Assembly: GCF_000758585.1 (NCBI RefSeq) | Contig: NZ_CP009281.1 | Location: 3,968,001 to 4,032,000, forward strand | Reading direction: 5' to 3' | Origin: Paenibacillus sp. FSL R5-0345 | GTDB lineage: Bacteria > Bacillota > Bacilli > Paenibacillales > Paenibacillaceae | DNA: 64,000 bases | Shown here: positions 7,874-15,879 of the stretch, piece after piece | How the letters are laid out: the number at the start of each line of letters is the position of its first letter | How positions within the stretch are numbered: position 1 is the stretch's first letter | Notes under the pieces: generated by a model | Seen by the model: only the letters and a program-made list of their open reading frames with translations | Databases searched by the model: none | Told to the model about the DNA's origin: nothing | Program-made: the position numbers and the translations under genes

Positions 7874-8449
7874 TCATCTTACCGTCTGGTAAACGAGACC
7901 AATGGCTCCAGAATCAAAGGTCTTGTTTTCGATTAGCTTAAGATTGATCTTCTCCTTAAGACCTTGGAATAGCGGCAATCCCTTACCGAGCAAGACGGGA
8001 GAAACCGTAATTTTATACTCATCAATTAAATTAAGCTGCATAAGGTGGTGTGCGAACCTAGGACTGCCGAGGATAACCATATCCTTGCCTGGCTGCTGTT
8101 TGAGGTTATTGATCTCTTCCTCAACATCTTCTTTCACGAGTCTGGAATTATTCCATTCGACATTCTCCAGCGTCGTGGAAAAAACGAGTTTAGCTGTCTT
8201 TTCGATCCACTCGGCATGATTCCGTTCATGCTGCGAAGCTGATGGGTCCGAAGGCACAGATGGCCAGTAACTGTGCATCATTTGATAAGTCCCTCGTCCC
8301 CAAATGACAGTGTCGGCAGTACTCAGAATTTCTTTCGCATGTTTCTCCAAATCAGCATCGTAGGAAACCCAGCCAATGTCCATTTCACCATTCGGACCTT
8401 CTACAAAACCGTCAAGCGATGCGTGCAGAAAAAGAACGAGTTTTCTCAT
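7874..8449 (-). CDS. Dihydrofolate reductase/RibD C-terminal-domain protein
   Basis: A 191-residue protein with the features of the RibD-C/DHFR-like family common in Gram-positives: RKLVLFLHASLDGFVEGPNGEMDI at the N-terminus, a VIWGRGTYQMM segment, and VILGSPRFAHHLM followed by DEYKITVSPVLLGKGLPLF. These proteins bind NADPH; most have no known substrate. The ATG at 8447-8449 follows AAAGGAG at 8 bases. The stop lies 15 bases from R9, the typical cassette layout. Confidence 0.87.
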   Translation of the reverse strand: MRKLVLFLHASLDGFVEGPNGEMDIGWVSYDADLEKHAKEILSTADTVIWGRGTYQMMHSYWPSVPSDPSASQHERNHAEWIEKTAKLVFSTTLENVEWNNSRLVKEDVEEEINNLKQQPGKDMVILGSPRFAHHLMQLNLIDEYKITVSPVLLGKGLPLFQGLKEKINLKLIENKTFDSGAIGLVYQTVR

Positions 8450-8545
8450 TTTCAGTTCTCCTTTGTTCATGAGAGATATCTACATTTTACATTAATTACA
8501 TTTTAACAGAATTTAACTTGGGTTGTCTCCTATGGATTGCTAATC

Positions 8546-8630
8546 CCAAAACCTGCCCGTTATTTGAACAAATAAAAAACGGCTGCCGAAACAACCGATA
8601 TTCCACTAACGTTCCCCGTTACTTCAATAA
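8546..8630. repeat. Array repeat R10 (complete, type A)
   Basis: Core 1 (ACCTGCCCGTTATTTGAAC), type A stem ACGGCTGCCGAAACAACCG with A/T flanks, and core 2 (CCACTAACGTTCCCCGTTAC). Confidence 0.92.
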
Positions 8631-8646
8631 AGCCAAACTGTTGTCG

Positions 8647-9231
8647 TCAAATTCTTTTCAACAAATCCAATATATTATGAAAATGAATTTCACTCAACTG
8701 TTCTACGACCTCTTCAACTAACAAATCCTCAGGATCTCTAATCCACATACAAATCACACCTACTAATCCTGAGATTATATACTCCAAGCCGATTCTCATT
8801 TTTTGATTATTATAGTCATCACCAAAACCGGATAACATAATACTTTTTAATGCTTCTTTTATATAAGTGGAAAAATTGGGATAACCATTTTGACTAAGCA
8901 TCGTTTTAAAGAAAACAATGTCGGCTTCAATCACTTTGAACGTTTCGCTTAAGATTGAAATAAATGTGTCCCTATTCATTTCATCGCTGTCAGACCTCTC
9001 CAAGTTAATGCAAACATTTAATTTCCCTATACTTTCCTGACATAATTTTTCCATCAGATCAGGTTTGTCCACATAGTGTAAATAAAAAGTGTTTCGATTT
9101 ATCATAGCTTTTTCGGCAATGTCCTGTATCGTAATCCGTTCATAACCTTTTGTTTGAACTAACATCAAAAAGGCTTCTTTAATAGCCTTCCTTGTTTTTA
9201 AAATACGCAGGTCCACCTTCAGTTTACTCAT
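8647..9231 (-). CDS. TetR-family transcriptional regulator
   Basis: A 194-residue repressor-type protein. The N-terminal helix-turn-helix (about residues 9-55) reads TRKAIKEAFLMLVQ..YERITIQDIAEKAMINRNTFYLHY, a standard TetR signature. The C-terminal ligand domain is hydrophobic (GLEYIISGLVGVICMWI). AGGAG precedes the ATG at 9229-9231. It is divergent from the SDR gene at 9394, so it probably represses that gene and itself. Unlike most cassettes, this unit therefore carries its own regulation. Confidence 0.9.
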   Translation of the reverse strand: MSKLKVDLRILKTRKAIKEAFLMLVQTKGYERITIQDIAEKAMINRNTFYLHYVDKPDLMEKLCQESIGKLNVCINLERSDSDEMNRDTFISILSETFKVIEADIVFFKTMLSQNGYPNFSTYIKEALKSIMLSGFGDDYNNQKMRIGLEYIISGLVGVICMWIRDPEDLLVEEVVEQLSEIHFHNILDLLKRI

Positions 9232-9393
9232 TTGAAAACTCTCCTTTCAACAAAGATAATATTCATTATACATTAATGTGTATTTTAAACATCACAATGA
9301 TTAATATTAACCATTGAGCACATTAATACTACGTTATAAGATGAGAAGCGTCAATCAATGCAATTGCAATAATAAATAAAGGGAGATAAACAT
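9232..9393. promoter_or_regulatory. Divergent TetR/SDR intergenic region
   Basis: A perfect 10-bp palindrome ACATTAATGT (9270-9279) and a second ACATTAAT half (about 9318-9326) lie between the divergent genes. They are reasonable TetR operator candidates. GGGAGA precedes the SDR start. Assignment as operator is inference. Confidence 0.45.
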
Positions 9394-10116
9394 ATGAAAA
9401 CATTAGCGATCATTGGAGCAGGTAAAGGTCTAGGATTGTCTTTGGCAAAGCGTTTCGGTAAGGAAGGCTTTCAAGTCGCGTTGGTTGCGCGAAATGCAAT
9501 GAAACTTCAAGAAATGGTAGAAGAACTAACAGCCGTGGGTATCGAATCTTCATACTTTACAGCTGATATTTACAGTAGAGAAGAAATTGAATTGGCTATT
9601 GCAGCAATTAAAGAAAAATACGGAAAAATTGATGTTCTAGAAGTTAGTCCTGTACCAAGTAACTATCCTCCAACTTCAGTTTTAGAATTAACAATTGAAA
9701 ATGCTCGTGATTCATTTGAAGGCTATGCAGCCAGTTCAATCAATATCGTAAATGCAGTTTTACCTGATATGCTTGAGCGCCAAGATGGCGCATTACTATT
9801 TACAACAGGCTTCTCAGCATTACATCCAATGGCTTTGATGGGGAATATTGGCGTGGGTATTGCAGGTTTACGTAACTATGTTGCGAACCTTCATACAGAA
9901 CTGGCGGATAAAGGGATTTACGTGGGTCACCGTTCATTAGCTTTATTCATTACTGAACCAGGGTCTGGAAAAGTGAGTGATCCTGATGTGATCGCTGATA
10001 TGTGGTATGAAGCTTATACAGAAACCGCAGTTTGGGAACAGGAGTATCCAAAAGGTATTACTCCCGAAGCCCTCTTATCCTTCCACAATATCAACAATAA
10101 TGAGATGGAAATGTAA
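9394..10116 (+). CDS. Short-chain dehydrogenase/reductase (atypical active site)
   Basis: A 240-residue Rossmann-fold protein with the nucleotide-binding loop GAGKGLG (residues 8-14), an N-terminal beta-alpha-beta unit and VARN/TADI adenine-side residues. The usual catalytic YxxxK is not where expected: after TTGFSALHPM the sequence reads MGNIGVGIAGLRNYV. It may be a non-catalytic or altered-chemistry member. It is divergent from the TetR gene, which probably controls it, and is followed by a strong terminator. Confidence 0.8.
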   Translation: MKTLAIIGAGKGLGLSLAKRFGKEGFQVALVARNAMKLQEMVEELTAVGIESSYFTADIYSREEIELAIAAIKEKYGKIDVLEVSPVPSNYPPTSVLELTIENARDSFEGYAASSINIVNAVLPDMLERQDGALLFTTGFSALHPMALMGNIGVGIAGLRNYVANLHTELADKGIYVGHRSLALFITEPGSGKVSDPDVIADMWYEAYTETAVWEQEYPKGITPEALLSFHNINNNEMEM

Positions 10117-10158
10117 CTAGGGAATACAACTTGTATTTCCAAAAGAAATGATGCGCAG

Positions 10159-10193
10159 CAAAAAAGGCTCCAGATAAGTAGGAGCCTTTTTTT
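10159..10193 (+). terminator. Terminator of the SDR gene
   Basis: AAAAAAGGCTCC and GGAGCCTTTTTT form a stem around AGATAAGTA, followed by a T-tract. It starts about 40 bases after the stop. Confidence 0.85.
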
Positions 10194-10204
10194 GTTCATC
10201 TATG

Positions 10205-10228
10205 CGATCCTGCCCGTTAGTTGAATAG
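10205..10228. repeat. Half repeat R11
   Basis: One core, GATCCTGCCCGTTAGTTGAA, followed by AGCGGCAGAT and, at 10250, a partly complementary ATCTTCCGCT. No second core follows. Confidence 0.65.
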
Positions 10229-10596
10229 CGGCAGATTTCAAAAAAGGATCTTCCGCTATTGTATGCTAAAAAACCGTCGATACATTTCTCTCCTGCGTTC
10301 GCCACGTAGTTGTGCGTATATTTGCGTCTCGATCTCAAGCTATTTTAATGTCCACCTAATTGTGTAGGAATGACCATGCGTTTAGTTGGATTGATATCCG
10401 TTACGAATAAGGATTTACTGGCATCCCCACGACTGGTAGGCACTTCCTTAACCATACTTTTCACTTTGTCGTAAAGTAAACTTCTCTCTGCTTGGAGCCC
10501 TTACCGTTTCCGACTATAGAGCAGTTTTCCTAGTGAAATCCTCGATGTTTATCCTCTCAATTACAAGGTTTACTTCTAAAGAGAGGTTTTAATCTT

Positions 10597-10632
10597 CTAA
10601 CCTGCTTGAGCAAGTGTTCCCCGTTAGCGTAA
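10597..10632. repeat. Contracted array repeat R12
   Basis: Core 1 is shortened to AACCTGC, the stem to TTGAGCAAG, and core 2 is complete (TGTTCCCCGTTAGCGTAAC). It looks like a deletion within a normal repeat. Confidence 0.6.
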
Positions 10633-10701
10633 CTAACAACTATACGCCCAATGCTTAATTTATTAGTCTAAATGCTTGTAAATTCCTTACTCCATTCTTC
10701 G

Positions 10702-10722
10702 GAAGTTAGTTGAACAACAAAG
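10702..10722. repeat. Repeat fragment R13
   Basis: GGAAGTTAGTTGAACAAC resembles the right half of a core. It is upstream of the TetR-map operon. Confidence 0.35.
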
Positions 10723-10916
10723 GGAAGCAGATTTTCTATTATCAAACTCTTTCTAAAAAAGTTGCAATTTTCAGTTTGTGTTTTTTTCAGTTTATAATTC
10801 CTTACTGGTTCGAATTATGAATATATTTTACGCCAGCGCCCAGTTTACAACTTTATTATTACGGTTTGATCCTTTATTTTTCAGTACTTTTGTCTCATCG
10901 AACACCAACAAATCTT

Positions 10917-10945
10917 TTGCATTTCTACACCCCAAGCGTTATTAT
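10917..10945 (+). promoter_or_regulatory. Candidate promoter of the tetR-map operon
   Basis: TTGCAT and TATTAT are separated by 17 bases, about 49 bases upstream of the TetR start codon. It fits a vegetative sigma-A promoter. This is by inspection only. Confidence 0.4.
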
Positions 10946-10993
10946 CTTTATATCGACAAATTTGCAGGTCTATACAAGGAGGTTCACGCATCG

Positions 10994-11578
10994 ATGTGCC
11001 CCCGTACTAAAGAACAAAATGAGCTTATACGTATGCAGCGAAGAGAACAGATCCTGGACGTCGCCGCTCGCGCCTACTTTCGCACAGGTGGCAGCTTTGA
11101 TATTCGCGATGTTGCCCGCGAGGCCGAGCTTGGTTACGGAACAGTATACCATTATTACCCTAACCGGCATTTATTAATAGAAGATGTATTGGGCAGCGGC
11201 TTCGAGCAGTGCGAGCAAGTTCTTGCCGAATGGGCAAATACCAGAGGCGGCCTCCCGGATAAGAGGCAACTGTTAACGTATTGCAAGGCGCTGCTCCGGC
11301 TGTGGCTGTCAGACGCCCGCGCATATCTCGTCTACAAAATGGCGGCGGAACATTATGCAGGCCTGCCTGAAAAGGATCGATACTCCGCCAAGAGACGATT
11401 CATGGAACGCCTGTATGTTCCACTACAATCGATCGCTCAGTGCGAAGACGACAGCGTCGACCATATGTTTGCCGTGCTGGTCGGCTGCTGTGGGCTGCAC
11501 TACTATGCGGGTAATTCCGACCTGGACGTCGACCGAATCGCCCAACTCGCTATGCAAGCAATTACGAAGGAGACCTGA
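10994..11578 (+). CDS. TetR-family transcriptional regulator
   Basis: A 194-residue TetR protein. The DNA-binding segment reads MQRREQILDVAARAYF, GSFDIRDVAREAELGYGTVYHYYPNR. The ATG at 10994 is chosen because AAGGAGG precedes it and the HTH begins about residue 15; a longer frame to 10778 has an unlikely N-terminus. The map gene starts 7 bases after its stop with its own GGAG, so the two form an operon. The GC content is visibly higher than in neighbouring cassettes, suggesting a different source. Confidence 0.88.
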   Translation: MCPRTKEQNELIRMQRREQILDVAARAYFRTGGSFDIRDVAREAELGYGTVYHYYPNRHLLIEDVLGSGFEQCEQVLAEWANTRGGLPDKRQLLTYCKALLRLWLSDARAYLVYKMAAEHYAGLPEKDRYSAKRRFMERLYVPLQSIAQCEDDSVDHMFAVLVGCCGLHYYAGNSDLDVDRIAQLAMQAITKET

Positions 11579-11585
11579 TACAAAC

Positions 11586-12332
11586 ATGATCATCTTAAAA
11601 AGCAAGCATGAAATCGAGGCCATCCGAAAGGCATGCCAAGTGGTGGCCGAATGCCATCGCACGATCGCCCCGCTCATTAAACCGGGCATCACGACTAACG
11701 AGATTGAGCGCATATTCGAGGACATTATTTTGAAGCAAGGTGCCAAGCCATACACTAAGGGATACAATGGCTATCAATATGCGACCTGTGCCTCCGTTAA
11801 TGACGTAATTGCGCATGGCTTCCCTAGCAATAAGCCACTTGAGGAAGGCGATATCGTGACAATCGACACGGTCGCGGAGCTTGACGGCTGGCTCGGCGAT
11901 TCGGCCTGGAGCTATGCTGTCGGGCAGATCTCGCCGACGGCCGAGAAGCTGATACGCGTCACGAAGGAATGCCTTGACCTCGGTATTACGCAAGCGCAGC
12001 CCGGAAATCGGCTCGGTGATGTGACAAACGCGATTCAGCGGCATGCGGAAGCGCATGGCTTCGGCGTCGTGCGCGACCTTCTCGCCCATGGCATCGGCCG
12101 GGACCTGCATGAGGAGCCGACTTATATGCATGTCGGCAAGCCCGGAAAAGGGATCCGCATCAAGGAAGGCATGGTTTTCACGATCGAGCCCATGATCACC
12201 GAAGGCACCTATAACATGACAATCGATCCAGACGGCTGGACCGCACGGACGATGGACCGCAAGCTCGCCGCCCAATACGAGCATACGATTGCTATCACGG
12301 CTGAAGGCCCACAAATCCTGACCGCGCAATAG
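11586..12332 (+). CDS. map: Type I methionine aminopeptidase
   Basis: A 248-residue enzyme that removes N-terminal methionine from nascent proteins. The metal ligands are recognisable: D in TIDT, D in LGDSAW, H in LLAHGIGR, E in FTIEPM and E in QYEHT. Length matches type I enzymes without extension. GAAGGAGA precedes the ATG at 11586, 7 bases behind the TetR stop. Essential map copies normally sit in the ribosomal-protein operon, so this is probably an extra copy; some such copies could be drug-tolerant targets, which is inference. A broken duplicate lies at 7317-7520. Confidence 0.92.
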   Translation: MIILKSKHEIEAIRKACQVVAECHRTIAPLIKPGITTNEIERIFEDIILKQGAKPYTKGYNGYQYATCASVNDVIAHGFPSNKPLEEGDIVTIDTVAELDGWLGDSAWSYAVGQISPTAEKLIRVTKECLDLGITQAQPGNRLGDVTNAIQRHAEAHGFGVVRDLLAHGIGRDLHEEPTYMHVGKPGKGIRIKEGMVFTIEPMITEGTYNMTIDPDGWTARTMDRKLAAQYEHTIAITAEGPQILTAQ

Positions 12333-12339
12333 AACAAAA

Positions 12340-12374
12340 AGAAGTCGACCATCGAAATGGTCGACTTCTTTTTT
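12340..12374 (+). terminator. Terminator of tetR-map
   Basis: AAGAAGTCGACCAT and ATGGTCGACTTCTT form a 14-bp perfect stem followed by TTTT. The degraded copy lies at 7532-7560. Confidence 0.88.
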
Positions 12375-12555
12375 CGTATCCGGCATACCAGCTATCTTTT
12401 TTCGATACAACTGATCGTTTACACGATATCACGTTCCATCTATACGCCGAAACAGTTCCGCGGACAGCATGTTCGGACAATAACCGGACCAGAGACGCGA
12501 TAGAGTTCTCTTCCACGATAGCCACAGGTGTCGTTAATCGAGCGATTTCGCCCGC
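12375..12555. other. 3' flank of map, partly duplicated at 7561-7735
   Basis: No gene is seen. The segment to about 12545 is the better-kept copy of the flank behind the map pseudogene. Similarity ends at GTCGTTAATCGA, next to a core-like AACTAGCGGG on the minus strand. Confidence 0.5.
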
Positions 12556-12754
12556 TAGTTGCTAGGCTTCAACCGATTAGAGTGCTTCGCTAAGACTCCT
12601 TAAGCAAGGTTAAAGTTTTCTCGGTTATGTCCAGGTCACCGAGTGCCTACATCAGCATTTTGTGCTAGAGAGCGTATGCTTTCAATGTTTTCGGACTAGA
12701 TCCTTGGATCCGTTTATCAGTCTCATACAGTCGCCACAACTCACTTAAGATCAT
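12556..12754 (-). pseudogene. Tyrosine recombinase (XerC/integrase) N-terminal remnant
   Basis: Starting at the ATG 12752-12754, behind AGGAGG, the translation reads MILSELWRLYETDKRIQG, SSPKTLKAYAL, then HKMLM, ALGDLDITEKTLTLLKE and, after one frame change, LAKHSNRLKPSN. This is the SAM-like core-binding domain that opens tyrosine recombinases of the XerC/phage-integrase type. Two TAG stops probably arose from CAG codons, and one base is missing near 12583. The catalytic domain is absent: the remnant stops at a core-like AACTAGCGGG. It is the only recombinase sequence I find in the array. Confidence 0.65.
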
Positions 12755-12821
12755 AACAAAACCTCCTATTAGAGCTATTAAATCTGGTTTGCTGCTTATA
12801 GAAGGTTTTAAACTATCTAAT

Positions 12822-12850
12822 TTATAACTAGTTTCCGTTAGTTGAACGAA
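12822..12850. repeat. Half repeat R14
   Basis: ATAACTAGTTTCCGTTAGTT followed by GAACG is a second-type core without its partner. It lies next to the 3' end of the SRPBCC gene. Confidence 0.5.
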
Positions 12851-12874
12851 TGATAGTCCGTGTCTTTAATGGTT

Positions 12875-13302
12875 CTAAAACTTCCTTTTATGATACGGAA
12901 GACCCTCGCCTTCTTCGCAATACTGTTTAAGACTGTACAAAAAAATAGCCCAGTTATAATTACATGCGCGATAAAATGCGGTCACTTCCTCCCAATTCAT
13001 TTGACGGAAAATGATCGAAGTCTTCTTGTTTTTTTCTCTATATCAAAAGAAATTGTCGTACCTATCCATTCTGGATCTGAATCAACACAATGCCACAAAA
13101 TCTTTTTATCAGTAACAAGCTCATCAACTCGCATCTTTGTTAAGCCTTTGCCGCCGAATCGGAACTCATTTATACAACCGATCTGGTTATTGACTATTAG
13201 TTCAGTTGTCCATATTTCTGAAAGTCCTTTTGCAGTGGTCAATGCTTCATATACCGTTGAAGCTGGAACATTTACGGTCTGTAAGTGCTCGATATTTGCC
13301 AT
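12875..13302 (-). pseudogene. SRPBCC/AHSA1-domain gene with a -1 frameshift
   Basis: The gene encodes a START-like SRPBCC protein (about 142 residues if intact). The N-terminal part (HLQTVNVPASTVYEALTT, FRFGGKGLTKMRVDEL, ILWHCVDSDPEWIGTTISFDIE) is in one frame; after a run of seven A the expected continuation (KTSIIFRQMNWEEVTAFYRA ... YLKQYC-like ... GLPYHKRKF, then TAG at 12875) is in the next frame. One extra A would restore it. GGAG precedes the ATG at 13300-13302. Either a real disruption, a phase-variable tract or an assembly error. Confidence 0.75.
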
Positions 13303-13432
13303 ATTACACATTCTCCTTCTTTATAAGGATTTAATTTATGTAATTATTTGTATACGAATATTATACCATGGACGGTTGGAGTCATCTCTTTTCAATTGCT
13401 CACTTTTGAAATAACCTATTAAGGAAGATTGT

Positions 13433-13529
13433 TTAATTATGCTGCCCGTTACTTCAACGAAAGACGACCACCGATCATGTGACCGGTGGCCGTTGTATCT
13501 ATTGAACTAACATCCTCGTTAGCATAATA
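13433..13529. repeat. Array repeat R15 (complete)
   Basis: Core 1 TATGCTGCCCGTTACTTCAA, a stem with arms ACGACCACCGATCA and TGACCGGTGGCCGT, and core 2 TTGAACTAACATCCTCGTTA. Confidence 0.9.
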
Positions 13530-13547
13530 GAAAAGAATTACAACTCG

Positions 13548-13894
13548 TTATTTTTCCCAAAGCTCGACCAGGCGACCTTCAGGATCTTCAATCCAAATAA
13601 ACTTTCCATATTCACTAATCTCTTTTTTCTTTGCAAGAGGTACACCAATATGGTCAAGATGCTTAATAGTCTCGTCTATATTCTGCACTTGGAAATTTAA
13701 CATCACTTGTTGTTCTGTTGGAAAATAATTATCATCCTCTGTAAAGAAAGAAAAGATAGTCTCATTTCCCAGTTGTGGTGTTATCACAGTTCCATTCCAA
13801 TTTTCTATGTCAATTTTCAACGCCTCACTATACCATTTTTTCACAGCCTCAAGATTCTTAGTTTCCAAAATATTCCTCCGAATCCTTGTATCAT
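13548..13894 (-). pseudogene. VOC (glyoxalase/bleomycin-resistance) gene with a -1 frameshift
   Basis: The main frame (from 13868) encodes 106 residues of a VOC protein: NLEAVKKWYSEAL, TIFSFF, QQVMLNFQVQNIDET, GKFIWIEDPEGRLVELWEK. The proper start is ATG 13892-13894, behind AGGAG, giving MIQGFGGIFWK, but the frames join only if one A is restored in GGAAAC near 13867. With that base the product is 115 residues, the normal length. A truncated product from an internal TTG is possible. Confidence 0.75.
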
Positions 13895-13974
13895 CGTATC
13901 TAACTCCTGTCTGTCCTCAAATTTTTAACTATCCGGTTACAATAGATATTCGAGATTTAAATTTAAGTTCCTTT

Positions 13975-14060
13975 TTCAACTATCCTGCCCAAAATTTGAA
14001 CAAATAAAAAGCGGCTGATGATGCTGAGCTATTCCACTATCGTTCCCTCTGGCACATTGA
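13975..14060. repeat. Array repeat R16 (degenerate type A)
   Basis: Core 1 CAACTATCCTGCCCAAAATT, stem remnant AAGCGGCTGATGATGCTGAG and core 2 CCACTATCGTTCCCTCTGGC. Both the stem and the cores have drifted. Confidence 0.8.
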
Positions 14061-14241
14061 GACTGTGAGATCAACCGGAATATATCTGGAAGATTTTAGG
14101 TGGATGTATTCATAGAAAAATGGTACATTATTTTGAGATCAATAGCACAGCGTGTTCGTATTCGATATGTGTTATTGGTATAACTTGCAAGTCGGGATAT
14201 ATGATTAGACTCATATTTTTATATTGGGGGATGATACCGGC

Positions 14242-15054
14242 ATGAACAAGAATTCTATTTATAGACCAAACATTATAGGCGCTGGCGAGGTTGGTAGCGC
14301 TATCTCGGTCGAAATGGACAAGAATGTTATTCATGAAACAAACAGCTTATTTTGGGATACAAAAGGAAATGATGTTTTAGGAGCAACTGCACTGCCTTTA
14401 TATGGAGCATTCGTCTCAGAAGAAAAATGCCAGCTTTTTGGCGATGTTTCAGGAAAAAAGATGTTGGAGGTAGGCTGTGGAAGCGGTCAATCATTGCAAT
14501 ATCTCGGAGAACGTAAAGCATCTGAACTATGGGGTATGGATATTTCAGAAAACCAAATCGAAAAAACAAGAGAATATTTATCAGATCACGGACTTTCAGC
14601 AAAATTAGTCTGTTCTCCCATGGAAGAAAAATGTGGCCTACCCGAGGATTATTTTGACTTTGTTTATTCGGTTTATGCTATAGGCTGGACAACCGACCTT
14701 GAGGGTACTTTTAGCAGGATTGCTTCTTACCTAAAAAAAGATGGCGTATTTATTTTCAGTTGGTCTCACCCTATACATAAATGTGTTGTTGCAGAAAATG
14801 ATATGCTTATTTTTAAAAAATGTTATTTCGATGAATCCTGGTATTCGGTAACTCTTGACGAAAGTACGCTAACATTATCTGACCGTAAACTATCAACCTA
14901 TGTAAATGCTCTCTCAAAAGCGGGATTTGTTATTGAGCAAATGATTGAGGAATCTGATGATGAAATCATTCAATCGCGGGACGATAACGACGATTTTGCA
15001 AAAAAAGCAAAGATGCTTCCTGTAACTTTTGTAATCAAAGCTAGAAAACTATAA
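14242..15054 (+). CDS. Class I SAM-dependent methyltransferase
   Basis: A 270-residue methyltransferase with motif I MLEVGCGSGQSLQYLG (about residue 74 onward), GMDISENQIEKTREYL and a FDFVYSVYAIGWTTDLEGTF post-motif. It resembles small-molecule methyltransferases that begin near HETNSLFWD; the first ~24 residues (MNKNSIYRPNIIGAGEVGS) are unusual and could be an added segment. The ATG at 14242 follows GGGGG at 11 bases; an internal ATG at 14314 lacks a ribosome-binding site. It is on the plus strand, against the array direction. Confidence 0.82.
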   Translation: MNKNSIYRPNIIGAGEVGSAISVEMDKNVIHETNSLFWDTKGNDVLGATALPLYGAFVSEEKCQLFGDVSGKKMLEVGCGSGQSLQYLGERKASELWGMDISENQIEKTREYLSDHGLSAKLVCSPMEEKCGLPEDYFDFVYSVYAIGWTTDLEGTFSRIASYLKKDGVFIFSWSHPIHKCVVAENDMLIFKKCYFDESWYSVTLDESTLTLSDRKLSTYVNALSKAGFVIEQMIEESDDEIIQSRDDNDDFAKKAKMLPVTFVIKARKL

Positions 15055-15067
15055 TTAGTAGTTGAAG

Positions 15068-15162
15068 ATAAATGCCCGTTAATTGAACAAAGGCAGCTGA
15101 TCATGTTGACTGATTGGCTGCCTTATCATGTTTATTGAACTATCCTCTCCTGTTAGCTTAAA
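15068..15162. repeat. Array repeat R17 (complete, type B)
   Basis: Core 1 AATGCCCGTTAATTGAAC, stem arms AAGGCAGCTGATCA and TGATTGGCTGCCTT, and core 2 TTGAACTATCCTCTCCTGTT. Confidence 0.9.
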
Positions 15163-15208
15163 TATGATTTCCGAAAGCCATACATTCATCAAGTACGTCT
15201 CGATTCCT

Positions 15209-15463
15209 TCATTCCTCTATTATTTGCACATTCTTAGCTGTCCTACGCTGAGAATCAACTATATTCGGAAACTCGAATAGGTCGAATTCAACTTTTTGGC
15301 CTTCTTTAAGAAACCGAAAGCCGTTCGGTGACCTAATAGGATCTGGTAGTATTTCGCTAAAGTGTACAAAAACATGGTTACCTTCCTGCCCGTCTAACAT
15401 TATCCGTCCGTAACCTTCATCTTCTTTGTACCATTTGACAATACCACATCTTCTTTCCGCCAT
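15209..15463 (-). CDS. Cold-shock-domain protein
   Basis: An 84-residue single-domain nucleic-acid-binding protein. GIVKWYKEDEGYGRI corresponds to the KWFNxxKGFGFI RNP1 region and HVFVHFSEI to RNP2; several aromatic positions differ from CspA-type proteins, so it is a divergent member. The C-terminal extension (SQRRTAKNVQIIEE) matches the usual final strand. GAGGAGG precedes the ATG at 15461-15463. It may act as an RNA chaperone, which is inferred from family only. Confidence 0.85.
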   Translation of the reverse strand: MAERRCGIVKWYKEDEGYGRIMLDGQEGNHVFVHFSEILPDPIRSPNGFRFLKEGQKVEFDLFEFPNIVDSQRRTAKNVQIIEE

Positions 15464-15630
15464 CTAAGCACCTCCTCTGTAACTTTATTAAGTATGATTG
15501 AGCTTTTTGGCCCCAGCGGTAAAAACATTAAAAACTTCTGATGTGGCCACTTTTTCATTAACATTCTCCGTTTGCATAGTGCTTCGCGGTACAATCCAAA
15601 GTGTGCTCACATCGTGTTGAATGGGTTATC

Positions 15631-15879
15631 TCATTTGATTTTTTTCGGAAACCCATATACGAAAAGTATCATGCCGAGGAGCGCAAGGATTGGCACAAAG
15701 ATATTATCGAAGAAGCTTGTAATATGAGTTTTAGGTAGGGCATTGAACATGTTTGCTTCATACAACGCTGCAATTTCATGGCTGCGAGCTATCAAAGAGC
15801 CCGCTCGTTCGATCGCATAGATTACTCCAGCGGAAATTAGAAAGGCTGCACCTAGTTTTCTATATAAATCGTTGCCCAT
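15631..15879 (-). CDS. Small membrane protein of unknown function
   Basis: An 82-residue protein with two likely transmembrane helices (LGAAFLISAGVIYAIE near the N-terminus and IFVPILALLGMILFVYGF near the C-terminus) and a lysine-rich end (PKKIK). GAGGAGGAG precedes the ATG at 15877-15879. I do not recognise a family. No complete repeat separates it from the cold-shock gene, so these two may form one cassette or a repeat has been lost. Confidence 0.7.
   Translation of the reverse strand: MGNDLYRKLGAAFLISAGVIYAIERAGSLIARSHEIAALYEANMFNALPKTHITSFFDNIFVPILALLGMILFVYGFPKKIK

Larger units (their letters stand above)
10117..10993. other. Long gap with repeat fragments and an unrecognised gene remnant
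   Basis: The gap contains a terminator, half repeat R11, contracted repeat R12 and fragment R13. Between them, on the minus strand from about 10490 down to 10346, an open frame encodes an apparent protein C-terminus (LYDKVKSMVKEVPTSRGD, then LFVTDINPTKRMVIPTQLGGH and a stop). I do not recognise the family. It has an in-frame stop just upstream, so I read it as the tail of a dead cassette gene. Confidence 0.5.

Noticed and set aside
10778..10993. Longer N-terminus for the TetR protein
   Set aside because: The extra 72 residues read through the promoter and ribosome-binding region and do not resemble TetR proteins.
15400..15594. 64-codon minus-strand frame upstream of the cold-shock gene
   Set aside because: It overlaps the start of the cold-shock gene and has no family features.
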